NCBI GenBank assembly: GCA_964502215.1
Contig: CAZCUN010000053.1
Coordinates: 1-21,632 of the forward strand
Source: JAALLB01 sp964502215
Lineage (GTDB): Bacteria > Pseudomonadota > Alphaproteobacteria > Rhizobiales > Rhizobiaceae
DNA length: 21,632 nucleotides
Direction of reading: 5' to 3'
Shown here: piece by piece, positions 1 to 7,507 of the stretch
Layout: every line of letters starts with the position of its first letter
Position numbering within the stretch: the first letter of the stretch is position 1
Program-made: the position numbers and the translations under genes
Notes under the pieces: model-generated
The model's database searches: none
Seen by the model: the letters and a program-made list of their open reading frames with translations, nothing else
What the model was told of the DNA's origin: nothing

Positions 1-49
1 TCTCATACCCATATTGATAACCCATTTTTGAGTTATCTGGGACAGCCCC
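1..49. repeat. Left copy of a 49-bp terminal inverted repeat
   Basis: Positions 1-49 are the exact reverse complement of 21580-21628. Seen from inside the window the sequence ends in GGGACAGCCCC, and outside it the window stops. The outward-facing GGGGCTGTCCC end resembles the tip of an insertion sequence, so this is probably the end of an IS copy lying just left of the window. No transposase is visible here and the family is not assigned. The identity is read directly; the IS interpretation is inference. Confidence 0.85.
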
Positions 50-217
50 TTATTATAAATGGTACGTTCAATAATCCTAAACTCAAGACATTATTGTAAA
101 CGATAGCTTTATCTGGAAGTCACACGAAAGCAATATTATGCAAATAATTGCGTGTTCTTACTTGGCAAAAACAAACCACTTTGATACCGCTTTATCATCT
201 GCACTGAGGAAACTTTC

Positions 218-1135
218 ATGTCACGCACAACCGCCAATCTACTGCTGCTTTTAGCAGGTGCTATCTGGGGCATGGGGTTTGTTGCTCAACAAACTGCCAT
301 GGACGATATCGGGCCAATGTTATTTATTGCATTACGCTTTTTATTAGCAGGCATTGCAGTCGCGCCTTTTGCTTATGCGGAGATGAAACGCAAAAATATT
401 ACATCCATGTCAGGAGAGATTTCGCGCTATAAAGGCTCTTTCTTTTTGGTTGGGTTAGCCTTCTTTCTTGGCATGGCCTTCCAGCAAGTAGGTCTCATTG
501 GAACAAGCGTTACAAACGCAGGATTTTTAACCGCACTTTATGTGATCCTTGTTCCCATTATTATGGTCAGCGTTTTGCGCATTAGCCAGCCGCTCATCAT
601 CTGGCCAGCATCCATTTTAGCACTAATTGGCATATACCTTTTAAGTGGCGGTGATTTAGCAAGCTTAAATAGCGGGGATATTCTAATTATCATCTGCGCA
701 CTATTTTGGGCTGCTCACGTTATTCTAACAGGACGTGTGGGACAAAAGACAGATTTACCCGTTACAATGGCAACGCTGCAATTTTTCATAACATCATTGC
801 TTGCCTTTATCGGCTTTGCCTTTGCAAGCACCTTAGGTCTTGGCGAGAACTTACCAACCAGCGCGCAGCTTATCGGCGCTCTTCCTGAAATCTTATACGC
901 AGGTCTTTTTGCTGGCGGCCTTGGCTTCACACTTCAAGCTGTTGGCCAGCGCTACACCTCAGAAAGTGCTGCAGCAGTTCTAATTTCAACTGAAAGCCTC
1001 TTTGCAGCAATGTTTGGCGCATTCTTCTTAGGCGAACGATTGCAAAACTTAGGGTACTTTGGCTGCGGATTAATCTTTGTCGCGATCTTAATGGTTGAAC
1101 TGATGCCGCGCAAAGCAGATAAAACCAGCCCATAA
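218..1135 (+). CDS. DMT-superfamily (EamA) inner-membrane transporter
   Basis: A 305-aa, strongly hydrophobic protein with about ten predicted membrane helices, the length and pattern of the drug/metabolite transporter superfamily. Two EamA repeats are visible: the first begins with LLLLLAGAIWGMGFVAQQTA near the N terminus, the second near residue 147 with LNSGDILIIICALFWAAHVI. The family moves small metabolites or amino acids across the inner membrane; the substrate cannot be told from sequence. The ATG is preceded by GAGGAAA at good spacing. It is a single gene with its own upstream region. A hairpin and A-run directly after the stop belong to the convergent gene that follows. Family assignment is firm, specific function unknown. 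Confidence 0.9.
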   Translation: MSRTTANLLLLLAGAIWGMGFVAQQTAMDDIGPMLFIALRFLLAGIAVAPFAYAEMKRKNITSMSGEISRYKGSFFLVGLAFFLGMAFQQVGLIGTSVTNAGFLTALYVILVPIIMVSVLRISQPLIIWPASILALIGIYLLSGGDLASLNSGDILIIICALFWAAHVILTGRVGQKTDLPVTMATLQFFITSLLAFIGFAFASTLGLGENLPTSAQLIGALPEILYAGLFAGGLGFTLQAVGQRYTSESAAAVLISTESLFAAMFGAFFLGERLQNLGYFGCGLIFVAILMVELMPRKADKTSP

Positions 1136-1166
1136 AAAAACCCGCCTCTAATAATTAAAAGCGGGG
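1134..1166 (-). terminator. Rho-independent terminator for the small secreted protein gene
   Basis: Read on the - strand, a GC-rich stem (CCCGC at 1141-1145 pairing with GCGGG at 1161-1165, loop of 15 nt) is followed by a run of seven T. It lies about 30 bp past the stop codon of the - strand gene at 1195-1548 and abuts the stop of the + strand permease gene. The stem is short, so confidence is moderate. Confidence 0.6.
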
Positions 1167-1194
1167 AATTCAAAGATTTAATTACGTTTAAAGC

Positions 1195-1548
1195 CTAATT
1201 ATGATCAGGCTCGTAACCACTGTAGCCATAGTAACCATTTCGACGATTAACGCCTCTGTGGCGGTAATGATATCTATTGCGATGACCATAACGATATCCA
1301 GATCTATGACCTGACCTATAATGCTTTCTGCCATAATATTTATTACGGTTAACACGGCGATGATATTTCTTACGTTTGTGGTGCTTATAAATTATCGCAC
1401 CACCAATAATTGCACCAGCAATAATCGCTGCGCGTTTGTGTTTATGGCGAGCTTCAGCATCGGCAACATTACCTGCCATCATAGCAGGAATAGCAATTGC
1501 CAAAGCAAGCAAAGGTTTGATTAGAAAATTTCTGACTTGAGTATGCAT
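1195..1548 (-). CDS. Small secreted or membrane-anchored His/Tyr/Arg-rich protein
   Basis: 117 aa. The N terminus has a basic stretch and a hydrophobic core (about residues 8-26) ending in ADAEA, a plausible signal peptide. A glycine-zipper-like segment follows (residues 40-54, AAIIAGAIIGGAIIY). The rest is a very basic, low-complexity tail rich in H, K, R, Y and G. The start has a clear ribosome binding site (AAAGGAAA). Proteins of this make-up are common in alphaproteobacteria and are usually annotated as hypothetical; metal binding by the histidines or envelope association is possible but is only inference. It is monocistronic, with its own terminator, and convergent with the permease gene. 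I do not recognise a named family. Confidence 0.75.
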   Translation of the reverse strand: MHTQVRNFLIKPLLALAIAIPAMMAGNVADAEARHKHKRAAIIAGAIIGGAIIYKHHKRKKYHRRVNRNKYYGRKHYRSGHRSGYRYGHRNRYHYRHRGVNRRNGYYGYSGYEPDHN

Positions 1549-1650
1549 GATATTTCCTTTCTTTATATCCAGCCTCGAAAGTACTTTATGGTTAACACTT
1601 CCTTACTGAACCTATAATGAACATAGGACATTTTTAAGACAAACCCAAAT

Positions 1651-2886
1651 TTAAACGGGTTCATCCCATTCCAGCGGATCAGGTCTCATCTCCAAATGAA
1701 GTGGCCCACGCGGATCCCAAGGATGCGCTTCTGCTACTTTTTCATCCAATTCAACACCTAAACCTGGCTCCTTGGATGGAATGACATAGCCCTCTTTCCA
1801 CTCAATTGGCTTCTTCAAAAGTTCACCATGAAAACCATCCCATTTTTTGATGGATTCAAGTACCAAGAAATTTGGCGTACAAGTTGAGAGTTGCGCATTG
1901 GCAGCGCCTACGATTGGCCCACAATAACAATGTGGCGCAATGTGCGCGTGATAAGTCTCAGCCATAGAAGCAATCTTTTTGCCATCAAGCAAACCACCAG
2001 AGCGTCCCAAATCCAACTGTAAAATCGAAGCCGCACCTGATTTTAAAACCTGCGCAAATTCATAACGTGTACAAAGCCGCTCACCGGTTGCAACGGGAAT
2101 AGATGTCTTGTCCGCAACAATGCCCATTACATCAGGTGCATCAGGTGGGGTAGGCTCTTCAAACCAAAGTGGATCATAGGGTTCGATCGCACGTGCAAGC
2201 CGCACCGCACCAGAAGGCGAAAATTGCCCGTGTGTCCCAAACAAGATATCAGCCCGTGTCCCAATTGCCTCACGAACAGCCGCACACATACGCGCTGATA
2301 AATCAATATCAACCAATCGCGGCATGTGACCATCATAGGCCGTATAAGGCCCAGCAGGATCAAATTTCACGGCAGTAAATCCTTCATTGACCGCCTTAAG
2401 CGCAACCTCTGCCGCCATGTCAGGATCGTTATAAACAGTCTTTGCTCCCTCTTCACGATCTGCTGGATAAACGCTCTCATCATCTTCTGGATAAAGATAG
2501 GTATAAGAGCGCAATCGCTCATGCACCAAACCGCCCATCAGTTCATAAACAGGCTTATCCGCTTCCTTGCCCACAATATCCCAACACGCCATTTCTAAGG
2601 CCGAGACACAACCCATCATGGTTGGGTCTGGCCTTTGTGTGAAACCAGATGAATACGCTCGTCGCCAAAACCTCTCAATATGATGCGGGTCTTCGTTTTC
2701 TAAATAACGCCCAAAGCAATCTTCAATACAAGCCACCATCACATCAGGACTGAAAGTCGCTGCATAGCATTCACCATATCCAACAACACCTGAATCCGTT
2801 GTCAGTTTAACAAAAATAAAATAACGCCCGCCCGTGTGCGGCGGTGGATTTCCAACAACGAATGTCTTGAGTTCTTTAACTTGCAT
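1651..2886 (-). CDS. Enolase-superfamily (mandelate racemase / muconate lactonizing) protein, probable sugar-acid dehydratase
   Basis: 411 aa when started at the ATG at 2886. A GTG at 2898 is also in frame, but GAGAA sits about 6 nt before the ATG, so I prefer the ATG. The capping domain (residues 1-125) is followed by a TIM barrel. Recognisable family features are WFEEP (241-245) and TGER (267-270), carrying two acidic metal ligands, LQLDLGRSGG (D292) and APHCYCGP (H319), a pattern like galactonate or mannonate dehydratases. At the usual first metal ligand (D-x-H-G in galactonate dehydratase) this protein has GTHG (217-220). It probably dehydrates an aldonic acid; the substrate is unknown. 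It is divergent from the dehalogenase-like gene 81 bp away, and the two may share a control region. Superfamily sure, reaction inferred. Confidence 0.85.
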   Translation of the reverse strand: MQVKELKTFVVGNPPPHTGGRYFIFVKLTTDSGVVGYGECYAATFSPDVMVACIEDCFGRYLENEDPHHIERFWRRAYSSGFTQRPDPTMMGCVSALEMACWDIVGKEADKPVYELMGGLVHERLRSYTYLYPEDDESVYPADREEGAKTVYNDPDMAAEVALKAVNEGFTAVKFDPAGPYTAYDGHMPRLVDIDLSARMCAAVREAIGTRADILFGTHGQFSPSGAVRLARAIEPYDPLWFEEPTPPDAPDVMGIVADKTSIPVATGERLCTRYEFAQVLKSGAASILQLDLGRSGGLLDGKKIASMAETYHAHIAPHCYCGPIVGAANAQLSTCTPNFLVLESIKKWDGFHGELLKKPIEWKEGYVIPSKEPGLGVELDEKVAEAHPWDPRGPLHLEMRPDPLEWDEPV

Positions 2887-2967
2887 CTTGGTTCTCACTT
2901 AAAAATCGGTTGCACTTACAATGAAGAAAGTCAAAACTGTGTCAAGCAACGATTGAAAGCAAACCCC

Positions 2968-3687
2968 ATGTCTTTAACTGAAATAAAAGCCCTCACCTTC
3001 GATACTGGCGGCACAATCCTTGATTGGCATACAGGCTTTAGAACTGCACTTGAAACGGCCGGCAAAAAACACGGATTAGAAAAAGACTGGGCAAGCCTCG
3101 CCAACCAATTGCGAAAACGCTCACTCATGTCGATGTTACGCTTGGGCGAACACGAACCACCGACCTACACCTTCGATGGCGCACACCGCTTTACGCTTGA
3201 AGCTCTAATCAAGGAAAACGACCTACCCTTTGATGAAGAAGATATCCACGCAATTGCTTATACCGCCGCACACAATTTTACCTGCTGGCAAGACTTTCCA
3301 GCCGTCCTGCCAAAACTACGCGAGCAATATGCCGTCTGCTCTTTCACCATATTGAGTTACCGCATCATCATGGACACCGCCCGCAAAAACGGGTTGTCAT
3401 GGGATGCAGTCTTTTCTTGCGAAGGCATCGGCAAATATAAAATCTTGCCACAAGCCTATGAAACCGTCGCAACCTATCTGCAACTAGATCCGTCAGAAAT
3501 CTGCATGGTCGCATGCCACAACTTTGACCTTGATGCCGCAAAAGCAGTAGGCTTCAAAACCGCCTTCGTAAAACGCGCAGATGAATGGGGAAACGAAGCA
3601 CCACCAGACCCAGAACCCAACCCACAACACGATGTGATTGTGGACACGTTTCCGCAATTGGCAGAAGCTTTGAGAGTGGGAGCCTAG
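2968..3687 (+). CDS. HAD-superfamily hydrolase, haloacid dehalogenase type II-like
   Basis: 239 aa from the ATG at 2968. The open frame continues 44 codons upstream, but that part runs into the divergent gene's start and has no family similarity, so the later start is preferred. Motif I is FDTGGT (nucleophile D12), motif II is around TILSYR (S130), motif III lysine lies in GKYK (156-158), and motif IV is near CHNFDLDAA (184-191), matching the pattern of L-2-haloacid dehalogenase-like HAD enzymes. The family hydrolyses C-halogen or phosphate-ester bonds; many members called dehalogenase act on other substrates. It is divergent from the dehydratase-like gene and convergent with the alcohol dehydrogenase gene, so a shared catabolic role is possible but not shown. 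Confidence 0.85.
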   Translation: MSLTEIKALTFDTGGTILDWHTGFRTALETAGKKHGLEKDWASLANQLRKRSLMSMLRLGEHEPPTYTFDGAHRFTLEALIKENDLPFDEEDIHAIAYTAAHNFTCWQDFPAVLPKLREQYAVCSFTILSYRIIMDTARKNGLSWDAVFSCEGIGKYKILPQAYETVATYLQLDPSEICMVACHNFDLDAAKAVGFKTAFVKRADEWGNEAPPDPEPNPQHDVIVDTFPQLAEALRVGA

Positions 3688-3731
3688 ATTTCAGAAAAAA
3701 CACTCCAAGCCATACAAACCACAGTTACACC

Positions 3732-4814
3732 CTAATCAAAAACCACAACATTCTTAATCGCCTTTCCTGAGCGAACTTCGTCCATGGCTTGGTTGATCTC
3801 TTCTAGTTTAAAGCGACCTGAGATGAGTTCATCAAGTTTGTATTCGCCCTTGGCATAGAGTTCCAGTAATCGCGGAATATCGACAGCAATAACTGAGTTA
3901 CCCATCTTTGTGCCGATAATTTTCTGCCCCCATGCGGCCATTGTGCCGGGGTCATAGTCGCCACGCGTGCCGCTACCTGGCATTCCGACAATAACAATCG
4001 TACCATTTTTTGTTATAAAATTCTGCGCACTATCAATCGCAGTTTTTGCACCAACCGTTACGAAAACATAATCCGCCCCACGACCACCTGTGATTGCCAT
4101 GACTTGATCAACAACATCTTTATCGCGCGGGTCTATTGCGTGGGTAGCACCAAACTCTAAAGCTAGTTTTCGTTTGTCTTCTTCCAAATCCATCGCAATA
4201 ACAGTGGCTGCCCCTTTGAAGCTTGCACCTTGTAATGAGTTAAGCCCAACACCACCGCACCCAATCACAATAGCATGCTGCCCTTCTCTTAGGTTGGAAG
4301 CATGCATAACCGCGCCAAAACCAGTAATCACACCGCAAGCTAAAAGAGAGGCCACATCAAACGGCATATCTTTTGGCGCTTTTTGCAATTGGCTTTGGTG
4401 AACCAAAACCTCATCAGCAAACGCCCCACAATTCATAGCTTGTTCAAGGCCTTCCCCTTCAAGGTTAGAAATTGGGCCAGCTTGCGATAAAGAAAATTCC
4501 CCCTCACATAAAACCTGCACGTCATCTGAACAATAATGACAATCGTTACAATGGCGAATAAGCGTCACAACGACATGGTCACCGACGGCATAATCCTTAA
4601 CCCCTACCCCAACGGCCTTAACGATACCAGCTCCCTCATGACCATAAACGGCAGGCAATTGCCCACCCCAAATGCCATCAGCAAAAGAAATGTCTGAGTG
4701 ACAAATCGAACAAGCTTTCAAATCAACATGCACATCATGCATGCCTGGGCTCGCAAGCTTTATCACTTCTATTGAAAGGGGTTGGCCAAATTCTCTACAA
4801 ACAGCAGCTTTCAT
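3732..4814 (-). CDS. Zinc-dependent medium-chain alcohol dehydrogenase
   Basis: 360 aa from the ATG at 4814 (MKAAVC...), which has GGA about 8 nt upstream. Three in-frame ATGs up to 4829 are possible but lack a ribosome binding site. Catalytic zinc ligands are C38 (ICHSD), H59-E60 (GHEGAG) and C160 (ACGVITG). The structural zinc lobe is complete: C89, C92, C95, C103. The Rossmann fold shows GCGGVG (185-190) and an aspartate (D209) at the end of the next strand, indicating NAD(H) preference. It resembles class III and related alcohol dehydrogenases and would be a cytoplasmic NAD-linked oxidation enzyme for an alcohol or hemithioacetal. It faces the HAD gene tail to tail with a 44-bp gap. Enzyme class is firm, substrate unknown. 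Confidence 0.9.
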   Translation of the reverse strand: MKAAVCREFGQPLSIEVIKLASPGMHDVHVDLKACSICHSDISFADGIWGGQLPAVYGHEGAGIVKAVGVGVKDYAVGDHVVVTLIRHCNDCHYCSDDVQVLCEGEFSLSQAGPISNLEGEGLEQAMNCGAFADEVLVHQSQLQKAPKDMPFDVASLLACGVITGFGAVMHASNLREGQHAIVIGCGGVGLNSLQGASFKGAATVIAMDLEEDKRKLALEFGATHAIDPRDKDVVDQVMAITGGRGADYVFVTVGAKTAIDSAQNFITKNGTIVIVGMPGSGTRGDYDPGTMAAWGQKIIGTKMGNSVIAVDIPRLLELYAKGEYKLDELISGRFKLEEINQAMDEVRSGKAIKNVVVFD

Positions 4815-5012
4815 ATTCATTTCCATCATATTGAAAATATTAAATCTAAATGCTGATTAAATATAGACTTCAAAATACGTCAATCGTTAAATTGCGACAT
4901 CAAAAATTTTGTTGGGAAAAGATTTCTCATTTTATGTGTTTGACTTCACCTAAAGCAAGTTATTCACCATTAGATAGAACTACTTCAAAGCAGGAATATC
5001 ATTTAGGTTTTA

Positions 5013-5516
5013 TCATGCAACTTGGCTATTAAATTCAGGCTGCATAGCCAAAATGTCAATCGGGTCAACGGGAACCTCATGAGCAAGCACATATTCAACA
5101 AGCGCCTTAGAGTTCCAATCAGCCAACGGATTAATAGTCAGAAGGTTTCTTACTTTATCTTTTGAAATATAGCGATCAGAAGGATTACTATCAAAAACCA
5201 TTTCGACACCACTAGATAAGCGGTGTTTGAATTCCAAATCATAAGTCTCGCGCGTAATTTTTTGCAAACTCCTTAAAGCCTCTTTTCCTTTTGAGGCGTC
5301 TAAGTCTATGACAAATTCTATATTTGCCCGAGTTGTTACAAGTGCGTGGGTTAAAACCTGGTCAGATAATGAGAACCCAGTTCTAAAGCCTAACTTACCA
5401 AACTCATTACCAATTAATTCAAGCCTGTCTGTTAGATCAAAACGAGCCATGCGTTGAATTAAATTTTTAGTTTTCGCATTAGCAGTTGTAAAATTTGGTT
5501 TTAGAATACCGAGCAT
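5013..5516 (-). CDS. Short CysH-like (PAPS reductase fold) protein lacking catalytic segments
   Basis: 167 aa from the ATG at 5516, chosen because AAGGAG lies 6 nt upstream; the open frame extends to 5618 without such a site. Three blocks recall phosphoadenylylsulfate reductases: residues 44-58 (FRTGFSLSDQVLTHA, compare the SFGAED..LLH nucleotide-binding block), residues 67-93 with ETYDLE where CysH has FPETY, and residues 128-152 (INPLADWNSKALVEYVLAHE, compare the NPLADW..V..Y block). Compared with a typical CysH of about 240 aa, some 70 residues between the second and third blocks are missing, and so are the C-terminal cysteine motif and its surroundings. It is therefore unlikely to reduce PAPS or APS. 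It may be a decayed remnant or a repurposed nucleotide-binding protein. Similarity is from memory and moderate. Confidence 0.6.
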   Translation of the reverse strand: MLGILKPNFTTANAKTKNLIQRMARFDLTDRLELIGNEFGKLGFRTGFSLSDQVLTHALVTTRANIEFVIDLDASKGKEALRSLQKITRETYDLEFKHRLSSGVEMVFDSNPSDRYISKDKVRNLLTINPLADWNSKALVEYVLAHEVPVDPIDILAMQPEFNSQVA

Positions 5517-5665
5517 AATTATTCTCCTTGTATTGAACAAACAATATAAGTGGTTTGATTTTAGATTGGGAGGAATGAAAATTTGCAAATTGATAGAAGT
5601 CCGAGAAAATCTATCCAAAAATAGTCAAACAGTGCGAATACCATCTTAAGCAATCCGTAAACACT

Positions 5666-6391
5666 TTATTTCTTGAATACACCCGTACGCAGAAAATGAA
5701 GCGTTTGTTTTTGAACATCTTCATTTTGTGGAAAAAAAGTATGTGACGCATTGACGGTAATATGATCTTTCATGCCATCAACTTTCGTGCTTTCTACAGA
5801 AACCTTTCCGTCATCTTTGCCTGCTATGAGTGTTGAAGAGATCGGGTCAATACTAAAACTTCCCGCTATAACCCCTAATTCATAGTCAACTTTACCAAGC
5901 AAATTCTCTATTCCAGCATCTTTGGTTGTTAGTTGTTTACCCGCTGGCCCATAGATTTTTCCATACAGCCAATTATCTTTTAAAAAATCAGCAACCTCAC
6001 TGCCCTTATTGGGCGAGGCAAGTTGTACAACCCTGCCTAAATTATCCGGCCTATATTTATTGAGGATTGCTCGCGTAACGATCCCCCCCATTGAATACCC
6101 TACAAAATGCACAGGCTTTGCAGCGCTAATTTTACTATTAATTTCTGAAGCAACAATTGCAGCAAGCTTATCGAGCGTATGCTCTGTAGATGGATAGTCT
6201 AAATTATAAACCTGATACCCTTTATTAGTAAGCAGCTTTTCTAAATCTTTCATATGATCGGATGATCGCGCAATCCCATGAAGCAATATAACTTGCTCAC
6301 CATTAGCAGAATAAACAGCATTGGAATTAATTGTAACTATACTGAGGGTAGCAACGAATGAAAGAAGAAGCTTTTTAATCTGTTTTAACAT
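5666..6391 (-). CDS. Secreted lipase-like alpha/beta hydrolase
   Basis: 241 aa. An N-terminal signal peptide is clear (KQIKKLLLSFVATLSIVTIN, cleavage near residue 28 after VYS-A). The mature protein begins with the oxyanion motif LLHGIARSS (36-44). The nucleophile elbow is GYSMGG (98-103, S100), with D193 or D194 (GKDDGKVS) and H217 (NASHTFF) as likely triad partners. This fits the PGAP1/DUF676-like lipase group found as periplasmic or secreted esterases in proteobacteria. No lid domain or lipoprotein cysteine is seen. It lies 149 bp from the CysH-like gene, which has its own strong ribosome binding site, so they may or may not be cotranscribed. Fold and catalytic site firm; substrate (lipid or ester) unknown. 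Confidence 0.87.
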   Translation of the reverse strand: MLKQIKKLLLSFVATLSIVTINSNAVYSANGEQVILLHGIARSSDHMKDLEKLLTNKGYQVYNLDYPSTEHTLDKLAAIVASEINSKISAAKPVHFVGYSMGGIVTRAILNKYRPDNLGRVVQLASPNKGSEVADFLKDNWLYGKIYGPAGKQLTTKDAGIENLLGKVDYELGVIAGSFSIDPISSTLIAGKDDGKVSVESTKVDGMKDHITVNASHTFFPQNEDVQKQTLHFLRTGVFKK

Positions 6392-6655
6392 ACGCAGACA
6401 ATGGCAATTAGCTTATTAAAATTCAAGTATTAACAAGAGGAAACTTTAGACCCAAGATCATTTCCAATATTCATCATTAAAATAGAACCTTATGGTATAA
6501 GGCTTATATATCTCGAAATAACACCAGAGACAGTTTTTGGATTAAAGAACCCACCAATTACGAACTATCTTTAAGCAACCAGCCTAAGCAATATAACTTC
6601 TAAAACATCTTTTTTGATAAAATTGACTGCATTTCGAGGACATAAAGCCATCGAT

Positions 6656-6672
6656 TTCGGTAAATTACCGAA
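6656..6672. promoter_or_regulatory. Palindrome, possible operator upstream of the T3SS regulator
   Basis: TTCGGTA-AAT-TACCGAA: two perfect 7-bp arms with a 3-bp spacer, 134 bp before the regulator start. Its CGGTAA core recurs before other transcription units of the cluster (8457-8499 and 12865-12871), which suggests a shared DNA-binding protein, possibly the LuxR-type regulator itself. The palindrome is read directly; the role is inference. Confidence 0.5.
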
Positions 6673-6718
6673 TTAATAGGTAATTAATTATACTTTTTTG
6701 CGTGTTTAATACTGAAAC

Positions 6719-6734
6719 TGGCACAAAACTTGAA
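6719..6734 (+). promoter_or_regulatory. Imperfect sigma-54-like promoter before the T3SS regulator
   Basis: TGGCAC-AAAAC-TTGAA has the -24 element and spacing of a sigma-54 promoter, but the -12 element reads TTGAA instead of TTGCW, so the usual GC is GA. It lies about 72 bp before the regulator start codon. It is weaker than the match at 9609-9624 and could be chance. Confidence 0.35.
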
Positions 6735-6805
6735 ACGTTATCTCCATGAAAGCGGTAAGTGTACAATTCTGACACAGTCCTAAGTTTGAAGATGAGGTAT
6801 CTAGT

Positions 6806-7507
6806 ATGAATTCCAACGAAACAAGAGTTATTGTTGTAGATTCACATCCAATCGTTCGTGAAGGCCTAAGACAGTTTCTAGAATCAGACAATCAATGTAT
6901 TGTATCTGGTGAAGCTGGTGATACTGATGCAGCTCTTTATGCAAGCGAGAAACACGACCACGAAGTTTTGCTTATGAGTGCATCACTTCCTGGTTCTGAT
7001 GTTTTTGAATTCATTAGAGCGTTTAAGAAGTTGTACCCTAATCGTAAAGTAGTTGTATGTTACATTAAACAAGACGCTAGCCTTCTTCAGGAATTCAAAC
7101 AGTGTGGCACAGATGGTTTCATTGGCCAAAATGCAACTTCAGGCGAATACAGCGTTGCAGTGAAAGCAGTTATGGAGGGCGGAAATTTTTTCTCTGAAAA
7201 CCTTACTAATATTTTGTTTCAGGCAAAATACACAGCAACAAATCAGAAAAATGCTTACGACCTTACTGCAAGAGAATTGGAAATACTCTCATTATTAGCA
7301 AACGGTTATTGCAATAAAGAAGTCGCTAACAAATATGATTTGTCAGTACGTACAGTTGAAACGCACCGTCTAAATATTAGACGCAAGACAAAATCAAATA
7401 CTTTAAGTCAACTTGTTCGTGTTGCACGCTCTCTTGGGCTGTCAAACATGGGCGGAGAAGTAAATTTAGAAATTGACGAAAAAGCATCTGTAAGGATCGA
7501 AAAATGA
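6806..7507 (+). CDS. LuxR/NarL-family regulator with degenerate receiver domain
   Basis: 233 aa. Residues 6-125 are a receiver-type domain and 150-213 a LuxR-type helix-turn-helix (LTARELEILSLLANGYCNKE then VRTVETH), which is intact. The receiver has lost its phosphorylation chemistry: the acidic pair is DS (12-13), the phosphoacceptor position in LLMSASLPG is S58 instead of Asp, the switch Thr/Ser position is C85, and the conserved Lys is Q108. It therefore probably works without phosphorylation, controlled by its amount or by a ligand or partner. The stop overlaps the ATG of the secretin N-domain gene by 4 nt (ATGA), so the two are translationally coupled. First gene of the secretion cluster, it is the likely activator of it, similar in role (not in sequence class) to TtsI or SsrB. 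Family firm, target genes inferred. Confidence 0.88.
   Translation: MNSNETRVIVVDSHPIVREGLRQFLESDNQCIVSGEAGDTDAALYASEKHDHEVLLMSASLPGSDVFEFIRAFKKLYPNRKVVVCYIKQDASLLQEFKQCGTDGFIGQNATSGEYSVAVKAVMEGGNFFSENLTNILFQAKYTATNQKNAYDLTARELEILSLLANGYCNKEVANKYDLSVRTVETHRLNIRRKTKSNTLSQLVRVARSLGLSNMGGEVNLEIDEKASVRIEK

Larger units (their letters stand above)
6392..6805. other. 414-bp intergenic control region between the hydrolase and the T3SS regulator
   Basis: Divergent, AT-rich spacer. It holds promoter elements for both flanking genes, a perfect palindrome at 6656-6672 and a sigma-54-like sequence at 6719-6734 (listed separately). The ribosome binding site of the regulator is GAGG at 6794-6797. I see no convincing short coding frame and no strong terminator hairpin here. 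It marks the left boundary of the secretion cluster. Confidence 0.7.

Noticed and set aside
2836..2967. N-terminal extension of the HAD-like protein (44 extra residues)
   Set aside because: It would overlap the divergent dehydratase-like gene start, lacks family similarity, and the motif I nucleophile sits at residue 12 from the ATG at 2968, as expected for the family.
6392..6805. tts box or hrp box upstream of the regulator
   Set aside because: I looked in this and the other spacers of the cluster for rhizobial tts-box and Pseudomonas hrp-box patterns and saw no convincing match by eye.
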